A stretch of 50,445 nt of DNA. It comes from Glaciecola sp. HTCC2999. GTDB lineage: Bacteria > Pseudomonadota > Gammaproteobacteria > Enterobacterales > Alteromonadaceae. The stretch's first letter is position 1; every line of letters begins with the position of its first letter. Below are positions 34,819 through 44,600 of the stretch, one piece after another. The notes beneath the pieces were generated by a model. The model saw only the letters and a list, made by a program, of their open reading frames with translations, made no database searches and was not told where the DNA came from. The position numbers and the translations under genes are program-made. The stretch spans positions 36,289-86,733 of the forward strand of contig NZ_DS989816.1 of the NCBI RefSeq assembly GCF_000155775.1, read 5' to 3'.

Positions 34819-37610
34819 TAGCGTTCCACCTTAGGTCGGTCTGGTGTAGATAATTTACCCAAGTGAGCTAAAATTAACAGCGTTGCTCCTACCACAGTCA
34901 AATATACCCCTAAATCAAATATTAATGCGCTAGCCAGCTCAATTTCACCAATGAACGGAATGTCAAAATAATCAAACCAAGTTGTCATGAAAGGATAACC
35001 AAAGCTCCAACTGCCTACACCTGTCAGTGCCGCAATTAATACACCAAGGGCGATAAGGTTTTGATAATCGACTTTAATTCTAGGCTTGACCCATTCGACA
35101 CCATGAGCGATATATTGTTGAATGATGGCAATTGACGTCACCAGACCAGCGATAAAACCGCCTCCGGGCATATTATGTCCCCGCAAGAAAATATAAAATG
35201 ACACCAGTAAAGCAAGTGGTAATAGACTTTGCGAGATCATAGATAAAATGGTCGGATGAATATCGTTAGTCCATGGACGGCCTTTTTCATCGGCGTTTGG
35301 CATGGCCAAACGAATGCGCGCCATTAATTTAAATATGCCCAGTGCGGCAATCCCTAATACTAAGATCTCACCTAACGTATCTAATCCCCGAAAATCCACT
35401 AAAATCACGTTAACAGCATTCGTACCACCGCCGCCAATTTTACTATTAGCTAAGTAAAAGTCTGAAATACTGGTCAGCGGCTGAGTAATAAAGATATAGT
35501 TGATGGTTGCAATTAATCCAGCAAATACCGCAGCGATCGCTAAATCTCTGACGACCCGACCAGGGGCTGATTCTGTAGCCGTTTTCTTAGGTAAGAAAAA
35601 CAATGCGAGCATCAATAAGATGACCGTTGCGACTTCCACTGATAACTGAGTTAACGCTAGGTCAGGTGCTGAAAAGCGGGCAAAGCCGACCGATAAAATT
35701 AATCCCACCACCGATATCGCAAGCAGTGCAATGACACGTCGACGATGCAAGACCATGGTTGCTATAGCAGCTAAACACATCACAATTGCGGCTGTGATTT
35801 CAACACCCGTGACCGGCTGCATATTCGTAACAGAGAAACTTGATTGGTATTTAAATAATGGCAGTGCAATTAATATAATTGTAAAAATGAGTAAAGCAGC
35901 AACATAACGTTGCAATGATCCTGAATCAAATTTGTCATAATAGCTTGATGCTGTTTTGACGATATGTTGAACGACACCTTCAAAAATCAATTTGGCATCT
36001 GTCTCCATGAACTCGGCCTGAGAACGATACAGGCGTGCCCGGTAAGTATAGATTAAAATCCCACCACCAATCGCAATAGCACTCATCAGTAATGGTAAAT
36101 TAAACCCGTGCCAGATAGCGAGACTGTAATAAGGTAATTGTGTGGTATTTAGAACAGCTTGTGATGCTGCCGTCAGAAAATCTCCTACCATCAGTACGGG
36201 AAAAATACCCACTGCAATACATAGGATAACTAACACTTCTATTGGCACCTTCATAAAGCGTGGCGGCTCGTGAGGTGTTTTGGGCAGGTCAATGGGTTCA
36301 CCATTAAAGAATACATCGTGTATAAAGCGGGTCGAATACGCGACGGAAAAGATACTGGCGATGGTCGCTAATACCGGGATCATCCACGATAAAAAGCCAA
36401 AAGCATGTTGATTCAGCGTTTCAGCTAAAAACATTTCTTTGGATAAGAAGCCATTAAATAAAGGCACTCCAGCCATAGACGCGGCTGCTACCATGGCGAG
36501 TGTGGCAGTGTAAGGCATATATTTCCATAGGCCATTGAGTTTTCGCATGTCTCGTGTGCCAGTTTCGTGGTCAATGATCCCCGCTGCCATAAATAGAGAT
36601 GCTTTGAACACTGCGTGGTTCATGATGTGAAACAGTGCGGCGACGGCAGATAATTGGGTATCGAGTCCCAATAATAAGGTGATAAGGCCTAAGTGACTGA
36701 TCGTTGAATATGCAAGTAATCCTTTTAAATCGTGCTTAAACAGCGCTACATACGCCCCTAATAATAATGTGATTAACCCTGCAGTTGAAACAATTAAAAA
36801 CCACATTTCAGTGCCGGAAAGAACCGGATAGAAACGTGCCATGAGGAAAATCCCCGCTTTGACCATCGTCGCTGAATGTAAATAAGCGCTTACCGGCGTA
36901 GGAGCCGCCATGGCATGTGGTAACCAAAAATGAAACGGGAATTGGGCTGATTTGGTAAACGCACCAAGTAATACTAAGACAAGAATAATAGGATATAACG
37001 CGTGTTCTGTGAGTAAGTCACCACTAGCGAGGATCACACTTAGCTCATAACTCCCTACAATATCACCAATAAGTAATAGGCCTGCTAATAATGCTAATCC
37101 GCCTGCACCCGTTACCGTTAAAGCCATTCGGGCACCTTTACGTGAACCCGATAGATGCCCCCAGAAGCTAATCAGTAAGAATGAACTGATACTTGTGACT
37201 TCCCATGCCATCCACATTTGTAGAATATTATTTGATAACACAATCGATAACATTGCCGTCATAAATAGAATCAAATAGGAAAAGAATCGACCGGCGTCTT
37301 CCTTATCAGATAAGTAATAACTTGCATAAAGTATAATCAGTAAACCGATACCCAAAATCAGTAGCGCAAACATTAAAGATAAACCATCTAGATGTAAGGA
37401 TAAGGTTAATCCCACTGCAGGGATCCATTCTAGATACTCAATCAAGTGCTCACCGGCGAGGACTTGTGGGGTTAAACTAATAATATAGGCGAACCCGATA
37501 GCCGGAGCGATGGCTGTCGCTATGGTGGTAATTCCACGACCAAAACGAGCCGCAAAAATAGGGATAAGAGTGCCTATCAATAGTAAAGCGATGACTAAAA
37601 ACAAGCTCAT
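34818..37610 (-). CDS. mnhA: Mrp Na+/H+ antiporter fused subunits A and B
   Basis: Large membrane subunit of about 930 residues in which MnhA (NuoL-like) and MnhB are fused, as in the PhaAB-type Mrp systems. The NuoL-like part has the helix with the key Glu ([16 protein letters not shown]) and the Lys/His-rich channel segment [27 protein letters not shown]. The C-terminal third has the MnhB-like block [27 protein letters not shown]. The frame is open to 37661, but ATG 37610 ([10 protein letters not shown]) has CGGAGA 6 bp upstream. It is the first gene of mnhABCDEFG. Confidence 0.94.
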   Translation of the reverse strand: MSLFLVIALLLIGTLIPIFAARFGRGITTIATAIAPAIGFAYIISLTPQVLAGEHLIEYLEWIPAVGLTLSLHLDGLSLMFALLILGIGLLIILYASYYLSDKEDAGRFFSYLILFMTAMLSIVLSNNILQMWMAWEVTSISSFLLISFWGHLSGSRKGARMALTVTGAGGLALLAGLLLIGDIVGSYELSVILASGDLLTEHALYPIILVLVLLGAFTKSAQFPFHFWLPHAMAAPTPVSAYLHSATMVKAGIFLMARFYPVLSGTEMWFLIVSTAGLITLLLGAYVALFKHDLKGLLAYSTISHLGLITLLLGLDTQLSAVAALFHIMNHAVFKASLFMAAGIIDHETGTRDMRKLNGLWKYMPYTATLAMVAAASMAGVPLFNGFLSKEMFLAETLNQHAFGFLSWMIPVLATIASIFSVAYSTRFIHDVFFNGEPIDLPKTPHEPPRFMKVPIEVLVILCIAVGIFPVLMVGDFLTAASQAVLNTTQLPYYSLAIWHGFNLPLLMSAIAIGGGILIYTYRARLYRSQAEFMETDAKLIFEGVVQHIVKTASSYYDKFDSGSLQRYVAALLIFTIILIALPLFKYQSSFSVTNMQPVTGVEITAAIVMCLAAIATMVLHRRRVIALLAISVVGLILSVGFARFSAPDLALTQLSVEVATVILLMLALFFLPKKTATESAPGRVVRDLAIAAVFAGLIATINYIFITQPLTSISDFYLANSKIGGGGTNAVNVILVDFRGLDTLGEILVLGIAALGIFKLMARIRLAMPNADEKGRPWTNDIHPTILSMISQSLLPLALLVSFYIFLRGHNMPGGGFIAGLVTSIAIIQQYIAHGVEWVKPRIKVDYQNLIALGVLIAALTGVGSWSFGYPFMTTWFDYFDIPFIGEIELASALIFDLGVYLTVVGATLLILAHLGKLSTPDRPKVER

Positions 37611-37741
37611 TATGTCTCCGTACATGTAATTATAAGATTGGTTAGTATCATGACGTCTCAATCTTTAAGAGGTTACAGACAAACGAAAATAAAATAAACA
37701 AATTTCGACAGATCCTAAAAGCGATAAGTGATAATAGTGTA

Positions 37742-37763
37742 ACTCGCTAATGACACAGCGAGT
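37742..37763. repeat. Inverted repeat in the mnhA/pssA divergent gap
   Basis: ACTCGCT (37742-37748) and AGCGAGT (37757-37763) are a perfect 7-bp inverted repeat in the 281-bp gap between mnhA and pssA. No T tract follows, so an operator is more likely than a terminator; the binding protein is unknown. The remainder of the gap is AT-rich and I see no certain promoter. Confidence 0.3.
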
Positions 37764-37891
37764 GCTATAATAATATGATGTATTTATCATGATTATTTTA
37801 TTGAATAAGACTGATTAAAGATAAAACACTATTTTATGCAGCTACACTAATTGTGTTACATTAATAGCATATTACTGATGAGATTAAATTT

Positions 37892-38680
37892 ATGTCCCCT
37901 GTCCCTAAAAAAGGCATTTACCTACTTCCTAATTTGTTAACAACCGCTGGATTATTTTCAGGCTTTTATGCCGTTATTTCTAGTATGAATGGCTATTACG
38001 AAGCTGCTGCGGTCGCTATTTTTGTTGCTATGATATTTGATGGTTTAGATGGTCGAGTTGCTCGCATTACCAATACACAAAGTGAATTTGGTGCTGAGTA
38101 TGATTCTATGGCTGATATGGTCTCTTTTGGTGTCGCCCCAGCATTAGTTGCTTATAATTGGGGATTCACGGACTTAGGCAAACTAGGCTGGCTTGCTGCT
38201 TTTATATATGTTGCCGGAGCAGCGCTTAGGTTGGCTCGTTTTAATACGCAAGTGGGAATTGCTGATTCTCGTTTTTTTCAAGGTTTAGCGAGTCCAGCTG
38301 CCGCGGGTGTCGTGGCGAGTTTGGTATGGGTGGCTCAAGAGTACTCCATCGATACGTCACATTTGAGCTGGGGTTTAGCGGGTGTGACAGCGCTATGCGG
38401 CCTATTAATGGTCAGCAATTTCAAATATAACTCATTTAAAGAAGTGAATTGGGCTGGTAAGGTGCCCTTTGTTGCTTTATTACTGGTGATGTTAGTGTTT
38501 GTGGTCGTTGCCACTGAGCCAGCATTAGTATTATTTATTGTATTTGCTTTATATGCATTAGCAGGCCCTATCAATACCTTTAGAAGTGTGGATAAAGTGC
38601 GTTTAGAAGATGTTGTCGGTGATCCTGAAAATGATGTGGATGCTGAGTTTACCAAGGATGAACATAAGCCTGACGCTTGA
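37892..38680 (+). CDS. pssA: CDP-diacylglycerol--serine O-phosphatidyltransferase
   Basis: Membrane enzyme that makes phosphatidylserine, the precursor of phosphatidylethanolamine. The CDP-alcohol phosphotransferase motif D-G-x2-A-R-x8-G-x3-D-x3-D is complete: D53, G54, A57, R58, G67, D71 and D75. About seven hydrophobic segments follow (GLFSGFYAVISSM, WLAAFIYVAGAALRLARF, VPFVALLLVMLVFVVVA and others). The 262 residues and integral-membrane fold are the Bacillus-type (class II) enzyme, unlike E. coli PssA, which belongs to the phospholipase D family. It stands alone, diverging from the mnh operon. Confidence 0.93.
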   Translation: MSPVPKKGIYLLPNLLTTAGLFSGFYAVISSMNGYYEAAAVAIFVAMIFDGLDGRVARITNTQSEFGAEYDSMADMVSFGVAPALVAYNWGFTDLGKLGWLAAFIYVAGAALRLARFNTQVGIADSRFFQGLASPAAAGVVASLVWVAQEYSIDTSHLSWGLAGVTALCGLLMVSNFKYNSFKEVNWAGKVPFVALLLVMLVFVVVATEPALVLFIVFALYALAGPINTFRSVDKVRLEDVVGDPENDVDAEFTKDEHKPDA

Positions 38681-38779
38681 TATGTGGGCATAAATTAAGC
38701 AAACTAAATGCAATTGTTGGATTAATCAGCAAAATGCACCTAAACATGAATTTTTTATCATTTTTATATTAGTAAAGCA

Positions 38780-38807
38780 TTGACTTATATAATGGGTACA
38801 GTAGAAT
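38780..38807 (+). promoter_or_regulatory. Promoter of the tRNA cluster
   Basis: TTGACT (38780-38785), 16 bp, TAGAAT (38802-38807) is a good sigma-70 promoter 15 bp upstream of the first tRNA. The following GCGC resembles the G+C-rich discriminator of stringently controlled stable-RNA promoters. Confidence 0.75.
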
Positions 38808-38822
38808 GCGCTTCCACGTTGT

Positions 38823-38914
<92 letters not shown>

Positions 38915-38949
38915 TGTTTGGTGGAAACGTGTTGTAAAAGTTTTAGTGC

Positions 38950-39026
38950 GCGTGCGTAGCTCAGCTGGATAGAGTACCTGGCTACGAACCAGGCGGTCGG
39001 AGGTTCGAATCCTTCCGCACGCGCCA
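38950..39026 (+). tRNA. tRNA-Arg (anticodon ACG), copy 1
   Basis: 77-nt tRNA with acceptor GCGTGCG pairing CGCACGC, discriminator G and encoded CCA. The anticodon loop CTACGAA gives ACG, which after A34-to-inosine editing reads CGU/CGC/CGA. It is identical to the second copy 168 bp downstream. Confidence 0.96.
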
Positions 39027-39117
39027 TTTTTTCTGATATGTTTTTATAAAAATGTATCAAACATAACTAAATGACCTTAACTCTGTATTAGTTTATGTTT
39101 TAAATCAGTTTTAGTGC

Positions 39118-39194
39118 GCGTGCGTAGCTCAGCTGGATAGAGTACCTGGCTACGAACCAGGCGGTCGGAGGTTCGAATCCTTCCGCACGCGCCA
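39118..39194 (+). tRNA. tRNA-Arg (anticodon ACG), copy 2
   Basis: Exact duplicate of the tRNA-Arg at 38950, with the same 11-bp leader. It ends in encoded CCA and is followed 7 bp later by the terminator of the cluster. Confidence 0.96.
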
Positions 39195-39201
39195 ATCATT
39201 A

Positions 39202-39230
39202 AAAACCACCTTGTTAGGTGGTTTTTTTTT
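39202..39230 (+). terminator. Rho-independent terminator of the tRNA cluster
   Basis: AAAACCACC (39202-39210), loop TTGTTA, GGTGGTTTT (39217-39225), with T continuing to 39230. A 9-bp perfect stem and a long T tract make this a textbook terminator. Confidence 0.93.
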
Positions 39231-39368
39231 GCCTATCATTTGTTTAGACCGTCTCTATTATGCGCTTTTTCATCATATGGTTGAGTTAATATCGCGTTGA
39301 TCAATGAAAACTATAAAATAATTATTTATAAAAGCGTAGTATTTATGCAAAATTATGAATAAATAGTA

Positions 39369-39385
39369 AATTGGTCTTACCAATT
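39369..39385. promoter_or_regulatory. PdhR-like operator upstream of oadGAB
   Basis: AATTGGTCTTACCAATT is a perfect 7-3-7 palindrome. On the other strand it reads AATTGGTAAGACCAATT, which matches the E. coli PdhR operator as I recall it. PdhR is a pyruvate-responsive GntR-family repressor. The site lies 206 bp before oadG in a 360-bp AT-rich gap. A possible half-site (AAATTGGTAAAA) occurs at 39517-39528. Confidence 0.75.
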
Positions 39386-39390
39386 CAGGT

Positions 39391-39418
39391 TTGGACACTC
39401 TTATTGATATTGTATTTA
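39391..39418 (+). promoter_or_regulatory. Possible oadGAB promoter beside the PdhR-like site
   Basis: TTGGAC (39391-39396), 16 bp, TATTTA (39413-39418) begins 6 bp after the operator, so a bound repressor would crowd RNA polymerase. The match is moderate. The rest of the gap, 39231-39590, is very AT-rich and holds no gene I can support. Confidence 0.35.
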
Positions 39419-39590
39419 ACTAAATTATTGATAATAAACATTTTATTATTATTTTTTTGTTTAAATTAGTGTAATTAATAATTATTAAATAATATAATTA
39501 TGACCAAAAAGTCGTAAATTGGTAAAAAAATATTGTGTTTTTATTCATAGATCGCTATAAAGATACTACCGAAATATTGTGGAGTGTATT

Positions 39591-39890
39591 ATGAATACAC
39601 CAACTATGTCTGAACAACTCTTTGAAGCTGCTTCATTATTAATGATTGGTATGCTGACTGTGTTCATCTTTTTAAGTGTGCTGATTATCAGTGTAAAGCT
39701 CATCACTAAGTTTGTTGAAGTGTTTCCAGAGCCTGAAGCCAACGCTTATTCGTCTGCTCGTCCAACACCTGCAGCTTCATCTCAAGCAGCTAATGCATCT
39801 GCCTCTGTATCAAATCAAAAAGACGTGATCACTGCGATCACTCATGCTGTGACTGCCTACAGGCAGGGTAATCAGCCATCATCTAAGTAG
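39591..39890 (+). CDS. oadG: Oxaloacetate decarboxylase Na+ pump, gamma subunit
   Basis: Small membrane subunit that anchors the complex and stabilises the alpha subunit. It has one transmembrane helix (LLMIGMLTVFIFLSVLIISVKLI, about residues 14-36) and an Ala/Pro/Ser-rich cytoplasmic tail. The start at 39591 (MNTPTMSEQLFEAA) has GGAG 6 bp upstream; an in-frame GTG at 39579 overlaps that site and is less likely. The 99 residues fit the family. It is the first gene of oadGAB, 12 bp before oadA. Confidence 0.9.
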   Translation: MNTPTMSEQLFEAASLLMIGMLTVFIFLSVLIISVKLITKFVEVFPEPEANAYSSARPTPAASSQAANASASVSNQKDVITAITHAVTAYRQGNQPSSK

Positions 39891-39902
39891 GATACCCATA
39901 TC

Positions 39903-41687
39903 ATGACTAAACCATTAGCGTTAACTGAGCTAGTCTTGCGTGATGCCCATCAATCGTTGTTAGCGACACGTATGCGTATTGATGACATGTTACCTATAGC
40001 TGCTGAACTTGATAAAGTCGGTTATTGGTCAGTGGAATCTTGGGGTGGGGCAACTTTTGATAGCTGTATCCGTTATTTGGGGGAAGATCCTTGGGATCGT
40101 ATTCGTCAATTAAAAGCGGCGATGCCAAATACCAAACACCAAATGTTATTACGTGGTCAAAATCTATTAGGCTATCGTCATTACGCTGATGATGTTGTGT
40201 CTAAATTCGTTGAGCGTGCGCATACTAATGGTGTTGACGTGTTCCGTATCTTTGATGCGATGAATGATGTACGTAATTTAGAAACGGCCGTCAAAACTGC
40301 AATTGAAGTGGGTGCACATGCACAAGGTACGATTTCCTATACAGTATCGCCGGTACACAATTTATCACTTTGGCTAGATATGGCAAAACGTCTTGAAGAT
40401 ATGGGCGTACATTCTATTTGTATTAAAGATATGGCGGGTTTACTCAAGCCTTATGATTGTAAAGAACTTATCACTGAATTGAAAAAGACGGTTGCTGTGC
40501 CGATTGCGATGCAATGCCACGCTACAACCGGTTTATCGACGGCTACTTACCAAATGGCGGTTGATGCAGGGATTGATATGCTCGATACCGCTGTATCGAG
40601 TATGAGTATGACATATGGTCACACGGCTACTGAAACGATGGTTTCAATCGTTGAAGGCACAGAACGTGATACTGGCATAAATTTAGAAGGCCTTGAGGGT
40701 ATTGCCTCATACTTTAGAGACGTGCGTAAAAAATACGCGTCATTTGAAGGAGCACTCAAAGGTGTTGATGCACGTATCTTAACTGCTCAAGTGCCAGGTG
40801 GTATGTTAACGAACATGGAAAACCAGTTACGTGAACAAAATGCCACCGACAAAATGGATGAAGTACTGAAAGAAATCCCTCGCGTGCGAGAAGATTTAGG
40901 CTTTATCCCATTAGTCACGCCAACGTCGCAAATCGTGGGTACTCAAGCGGTTATTAATGTCCTCACAGGCGAACGTTATAAGTCCATTACCAAAGAAACT
41001 GCCGGTGTCTTAAAAGGTGAATATGGGGCGACTGCTGCGCCAGTCAATGCTGAGCTACAAGCAAAAGTATTAGGTGATAGCGAAGCGATTACCTGTCGTC
41101 CTGCTGATGTGCTTGAGCCTGAGTTAAATAAATTAGAAGCGGAATTGGATGAGCTAGTTGCGGCAGAAAGTGCCACACTCGCCTCAGACAAAGTGGATGA
41201 TGTACTGACCTATGCCTTATTCCCACAAGTGGGCTTTAAGTTTATCAAAAACCGAAATAACCCAGATGCCTTTGAGCCTGCTCCAACCGCACCAGTTGAA
41301 TCGAATAGTTCAGTCTCTGCCACAGGTGAAGAGCATTATAGTGTGCGTGTAAACGGTACTGAGTATGCTGTTACCGTTGCGCCTGACGGTCAAATCACCG
41401 ATGCACAACCGGTCAATGTCACCGCTATTGATGCCGGTGGTAATACCGCAGCCGCACCTACTTCAACCGGTGCAGGTGAAAGTATTAATGCGCCACTTGC
41501 GGGTAACATCTTTAAGATGTTGGTTCGCCAAGGTGACCAAGTGAATGAAGGTGATGTGGTGATGATCATGGAAGCCATGAAAATGGAAACTGAAGTACGT
41601 TCGTTACATACAGGTGTCGTGACTACTATCAACGTCAATGAAGGCGATGCAGTGCAAGCCGGTCAAGCCGTCATTACCTTAGGATAA
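39903..41687 (+). CDS. oadA: Oxaloacetate decarboxylase Na+ pump, biotin-containing alpha subunit
   Basis: Carboxyltransferase that moves the carboxyl of oxaloacetate to biotin, releasing pyruvate. The N-terminal TIM barrel begins [19 protein letters not shown], whose Asp binds metal; the metal His pair is in [16 protein letters not shown]/OadA-type conserved domain follows to about residue 460. After a flexible Ala/Pro/Thr-rich linker comes the biotinyl domain with the biotinylated Lys at about residue 560 ([10 protein letters not shown]). The 594 residues are typical. The released pyruvate fits the PdhR-like operator in front of the operon. Confidence 0.97.
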   Translation: MTKPLALTELVLRDAHQSLLATRMRIDDMLPIAAELDKVGYWSVESWGGATFDSCIRYLGEDPWDRIRQLKAAMPNTKHQMLLRGQNLLGYRHYADDVVSKFVERAHTNGVDVFRIFDAMNDVRNLETAVKTAIEVGAHAQGTISYTVSPVHNLSLWLDMAKRLEDMGVHSICIKDMAGLLKPYDCKELITELKKTVAVPIAMQCHATTGLSTATYQMAVDAGIDMLDTAVSSMSMTYGHTATETMVSIVEGTERDTGINLEGLEGIASYFRDVRKKYASFEGALKGVDARILTAQVPGGMLTNMENQLREQNATDKMDEVLKEIPRVREDLGFIPLVTPTSQIVGTQAVINVLTGERYKSITKETAGVLKGEYGATAAPVNAELQAKVLGDSEAITCRPADVLEPELNKLEAELDELVAAESATLASDKVDDVLTYALFPQVGFKFIKNRNNPDAFEPAPTAPVESNSSVSATGEEHYSVRVNGTEYAVTVAPDGQITDAQPVNVTAIDAGGNTAAAPTSTGAGESINAPLAGNIFKMLVRQGDQVNEGDVVMIMEAMKMETEVRSLHTGVVTTINVNEGDAVQAGQAVITLG

Positions 41688-41691
41688 GCTC

Positions 41692-42822
41692 ATGGAAAAA
41701 CTGCAAATTTTGTGGCAGTCCACTGCCATACCTCATTTTGAAATGGGGCAAATTATCATGATGCTGGTTGGTTTTGGCTTATTATATTTAGCCATTGTCA
41801 AAAAGTTTGAACCGCTTTTGTTACTCCCGATCGGTTTTGGTGCTTTGCTCACTAACATTCCGCTAGCGGGATTTAGTGAAGTCGGTGGTTTACTGCATTA
41901 TATTTATTATATTGGTGTTGATACTGGCGTCTTTCCATTGCTGATCTTTATGGGCGTTGGGGCAATGACCGATTTTGGTGCTTTGATTGCCAATCCTAAA
42001 ACGTTGTTATTAGGAGCTGCTGCGCAGTTTGGGATCTTTGCGACTTTGTTTGGTGCGATTGCGTTAAATGCAGTACCTGGATTTGAATTCAGCCTCCAAG
42101 ATGCGGCAGCGATTGCAATCATTGGTGGCGCAGATGGTCCAACGGCAATATTCTTAGCATCAAAGCTAGCGCCTGAGCTATTAGGTGCAATTGCGGTAGC
42201 CGCCTATTCTTATATGGCATTAGTACCGATTATTCAACCGCCTATTATGAATGCATTAACGACGCCAGAAGAGCGTAAGATCCAAATGAATCAACTACGT
42301 GTGGTGACTAAGCGTGAAAAGATCATCTTCCCACTGGCAGTGCTTTTCTTAACGATTTTATTCTTACCTAGCGCATCTCCATTGGTTGGTATGTTCTGTT
42401 TAGGTAACTTGATGAAAGAATCGGGTGTGGTTGACCGCTTAAGTAATACGGCACAAAACGAATTGATTAACATTGTGACCATCTTCTTAGGTTTAGCAGT
42501 GGGCTCAAAGCTTTCATCAGACGCTTTCTTAACGGTCGAAACGTTAGGAATTTTAGCATTAGGTGCGGTCGCATTCTCGATTGGTACCGGTGCAGGGGTG
42601 ATCATGGCGAAAATCTTAGCTAAGTTCAGTAACGAGCCGATTAACCCGTTAATTGGTGCTGCGGGTGTATCAGCAGTGCCGATGGCGGCGCGGGTAGTGA
42701 ATAAAGTGGGATTAGAAGCGAACCCTCATAATTTCTTGCTGATGCATGCAATGGGACCTAATGTAGCAGGTGTTCTTGGTTCAGCTGTTGCAGCGGGAAT
42801 ATTACTCGCACTAGTGGGTTAA
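41692..42822 (+). CDS. oadB: Oxaloacetate decarboxylase Na+ pump, beta subunit
   Basis: Integral membrane subunit that decarboxylates carboxybiotin and uses the energy to export Na+. It has about ten hydrophobic helices and the signature [19 protein letters not shown], whose Asp is part of the Na+/H+ path. [21 protein letters not shown] and [18 protein letters not shown] are also conserved. The 376 residues are slightly short of the 430-residue enteric form, as in other members. Its TAA stop overlaps the stop of the convergent sapF by 4 bp. Confidence 0.96.
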   Translation: MEKLQILWQSTAIPHFEMGQIIMMLVGFGLLYLAIVKKFEPLLLLPIGFGALLTNIPLAGFSEVGGLLHYIYYIGVDTGVFPLLIFMGVGAMTDFGALIANPKTLLLGAAAQFGIFATLFGAIALNAVPGFEFSLQDAAAIAIIGGADGPTAIFLASKLAPELLGAIAVAAYSYMALVPIIQPPIMNALTTPEERKIQMNQLRVVTKREKIIFPLAVLFLTILFLPSASPLVGMFCLGNLMKESGVVDRLSNTAQNELINIVTIFLGLAVGSKLSSDAFLTVETLGILALGAVAFSIGTGAGVIMAKILAKFSNEPINPLIGAAGVSAVPMAARVVNKVGLEANPHNFLLMHAMGPNVAGVLGSAVAAGILLALVG

Positions 42823-43604
42823 TAACTCACTAATGAATTGTGCGCATGGATAAGTTTCTGTGCGCTAGGATGCTCAGGCGCAGTAAATAGCGTCTGAGTT
42901 AAATTACTCTCCACTATCTGCCCCTCACTCATCACAATTGTTCGATCCGCCATATGTCTGACTATCCCTAAATTATGGGAAACAAAGATAAAAGCTAATC
43001 CAAGTTCAGCTTGTAATTTGAGCAATAAATTAACGGTTTGAGATCGTACTGATGGATCCAGCGCAGCAAAAGGTTCATCTGCCACAATCACTTGTGGATC
43101 CAGGATCAATGCACGTGCAAGCGCTACACGCTGTTGCTGTCCGTCAGATAGCTTATGCTTATAGTAATAGTAATGTTCCGGCATTAAGCCAACCAATGAA
43201 AGGGTGTGATTGACCTTCTCAAAGCGCATTGCAGCGCTAAGCTGGGTGTTTAAACGCAGTGGTTCATCGAGCATACTACCAATCGACATCCCCGGGTTTA
43301 ATGATTCTGCAGAATGGCGAAAAACCATGCGAATATTATTCGCACGGGCTTTTGAATGATGGGTATTAATTAATTGATTATTTAATAGTATCTCACCTGA
43401 AGTCGGTTTTACGGCTCCTCCAATAAGTTTAGCTAATAGTGATTTACCAGAATCATTGCCACCAATAATGGCGATAGTTTCGCTTTCATGTACATGTAAA
43501 TCTACTGGGCCTAAAACAAAAGAGGGTCTAGGTGAGAAAAAATTCCAACGTTTAGGGGGATTATAGGTCAATTGGTTGATTTTGAGTAACGGAGTAATAG
43601 GCAT
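42819..43604 (-). CDS. sapF: Peptide transport ATP-binding protein SapF
   Basis: Second ATPase of the Sap ABC importer, linked to antimicrobial-peptide resistance and potassium uptake through Trk. Walker A is [13 protein letters not shown], in which D replaces the usual second-position residue; the signature is [16 protein letters not shown], and Walker [15 protein letters not shown] follows. The 261 residues are standard. It starts the base after the sapD stop, with no spacer. LSDGQ rather than LSGGQ is also usual for enteric SapF. Confidence 0.92.
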   Translation of the reverse strand: MPITPLLKINQLTYNPPKRWNFFSPRPSFVLGPVDLHVHESETIAIIGGNDSGKSLLAKLIGGAVKPTSGEILLNNQLINTHHSKARANNIRMVFRHSAESLNPGMSIGSMLDEPLRLNTQLSAAMRFEKVNHTLSLVGLMPEHYYYYKHKLSDGQQQRVALARALILDPQVIVADEPFAALDPSVRSQTVNLLLKLQAELGLAFIFVSHNLGIVRHMADRTIVMSEGQIVESNLTQTLFTAPEHPSAQKLIHAHNSLVSY

Positions 43605-44600
43605 TTAAACCACCTGCAAGTGAAGTGGATAGTGGCAACGATACTTATGTTCGTTAATCGAACGCTCTGTTGGCGCTTGCACACATTCTTTGGCCGCACG
43701 CGGACAGCGAGGCCCCAAGCGACAACCAATAGGCAAATGTTGTAGGGTAGGGATGGTTCCATCCAATGCCACTAACCTTGATTTAGGTTGTAAATCTGGG
43801 CTAAAACTCGGTGCGCTGTCCAGTAATGCTTTGGTATAGGGATGCAGTGGACGTTTACGTAACGCTTTCATTTTTCCCGATTCTACTGTTTGCCCGCAAT
43901 ATAGCACAGTCATTGAATGCGCCATTGCAGAGATTGCCAATAAATCATGGCCTACAAATAATATACTTAAATCACGGGTTTTATTTAAATGTGTGAATAA
44001 GGCTAAAATCTGTTTCTTTATATTTGTTTCCATACCACGCGTAGGATCATCAGCAATTAACAAGGTAGGCTGAGAGATTAATGCAAGGGCAATCATAAAT
44101 TTTTGACAAATATCTAATGACAATTCATGGGGATATTTATTGATACATTGAGCCACGTTCTCAATACCGACTCGCGCTAAGATTTGTTTCGCAATCTTCA
44201 TTTTTGAGCGGTTTCGCTCCCACCAATAACGTCCTTCAACAAACTCCTCGGGTACACTTTCGAGCAGTTGTTCTTGAAGGCGAGATGAGGGATCTAATGC
44301 TGCCATTGGATCTTGAAAAATGACAGCAATATCGCGACGCATGATAGCCTGGCGTTGTGCTTGCTTCATGGTTAATAAGTTTTCACCACGCCATGTCAAC
44401 CGGTCTGCAGTCACAATCCACTGAGGAGGAAGTGCACCTGATATCGCACGTACAATCAAACTTTTTCCAGAGCCAGTTTCGCCTACGAGTGCTCTAATCT
44501 CATTTTCTTTAACGGTCAGGCTGACTTTATCAAGTGCCTTGATTAATACACCGTTACTTTCAATCTCTAAGGTCAAATTTTTGATGTCTAAAATAATCAT
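43605..44600 (-). CDS. sapD: Peptide transport ATP-binding protein SapD
   Basis: ATPase of the DppD/OppD class in the Sap transporter. Walker A is GETGSGKSLIVRA, Walker B LLIADDPTRGMETN (DD in place of DE), and the signature region is YPHELSLDICQKFMIALAL, a divergent form of LSGGQ also seen in SapD. The C-terminal oligopeptide-transporter extension holds GCRLGPRCPRAAKECVQ, a cysteine cluster of this family. The 331 residues are typical. It overlaps sapC by one base. Confidence 0.93.
   Translation of the reverse strand: MIILDIKNLTLEIESNGVLIKALDKVSLTVKENEIRALVGETGSGKSLIVRAISGALPPQWIVTADRLTWRGENLLTMKQAQRQAIMRRDIAVIFQDPMAALDPSSRLQEQLLESVPEEFVEGRYWWERNRSKMKIAKQILARVGIENVAQCINKYPHELSLDICQKFMIALALISQPTLLIADDPTRGMETNIKKQILALFTHLNKTRDLSILFVGHDLLAISAMAHSMTVLYCGQTVESGKMKALRKRPLHPYTKALLDSAPSFSPDLQPKSRLVALDGTIPTLQHLPIGCRLGPRCPRAAKECVQAPTERSINEHKYRCHYPLHLQVV

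Larger units (their letters stand above)
38939..39194 (+). repeat. 88-bp direct repeat carrying two tRNA-Arg genes
   Basis: Bases 38939-39026 and 39107-39194 are identical. Each unit holds an 11-bp leader (AGTTTTAGTGC) plus the whole tRNA-Arg gene, and they are separated by 80 bp of unrelated AT-rich sequence. This indicates a recent duplication or ongoing gene conversion. Confidence 0.9.

Noticed and set aside
42819..43604. LSDGQ rather than LSGGQ as evidence that SapF is inactive
   Set aside because: The variant is usual in SapF relatives and the Walker A and B motifs are intact.
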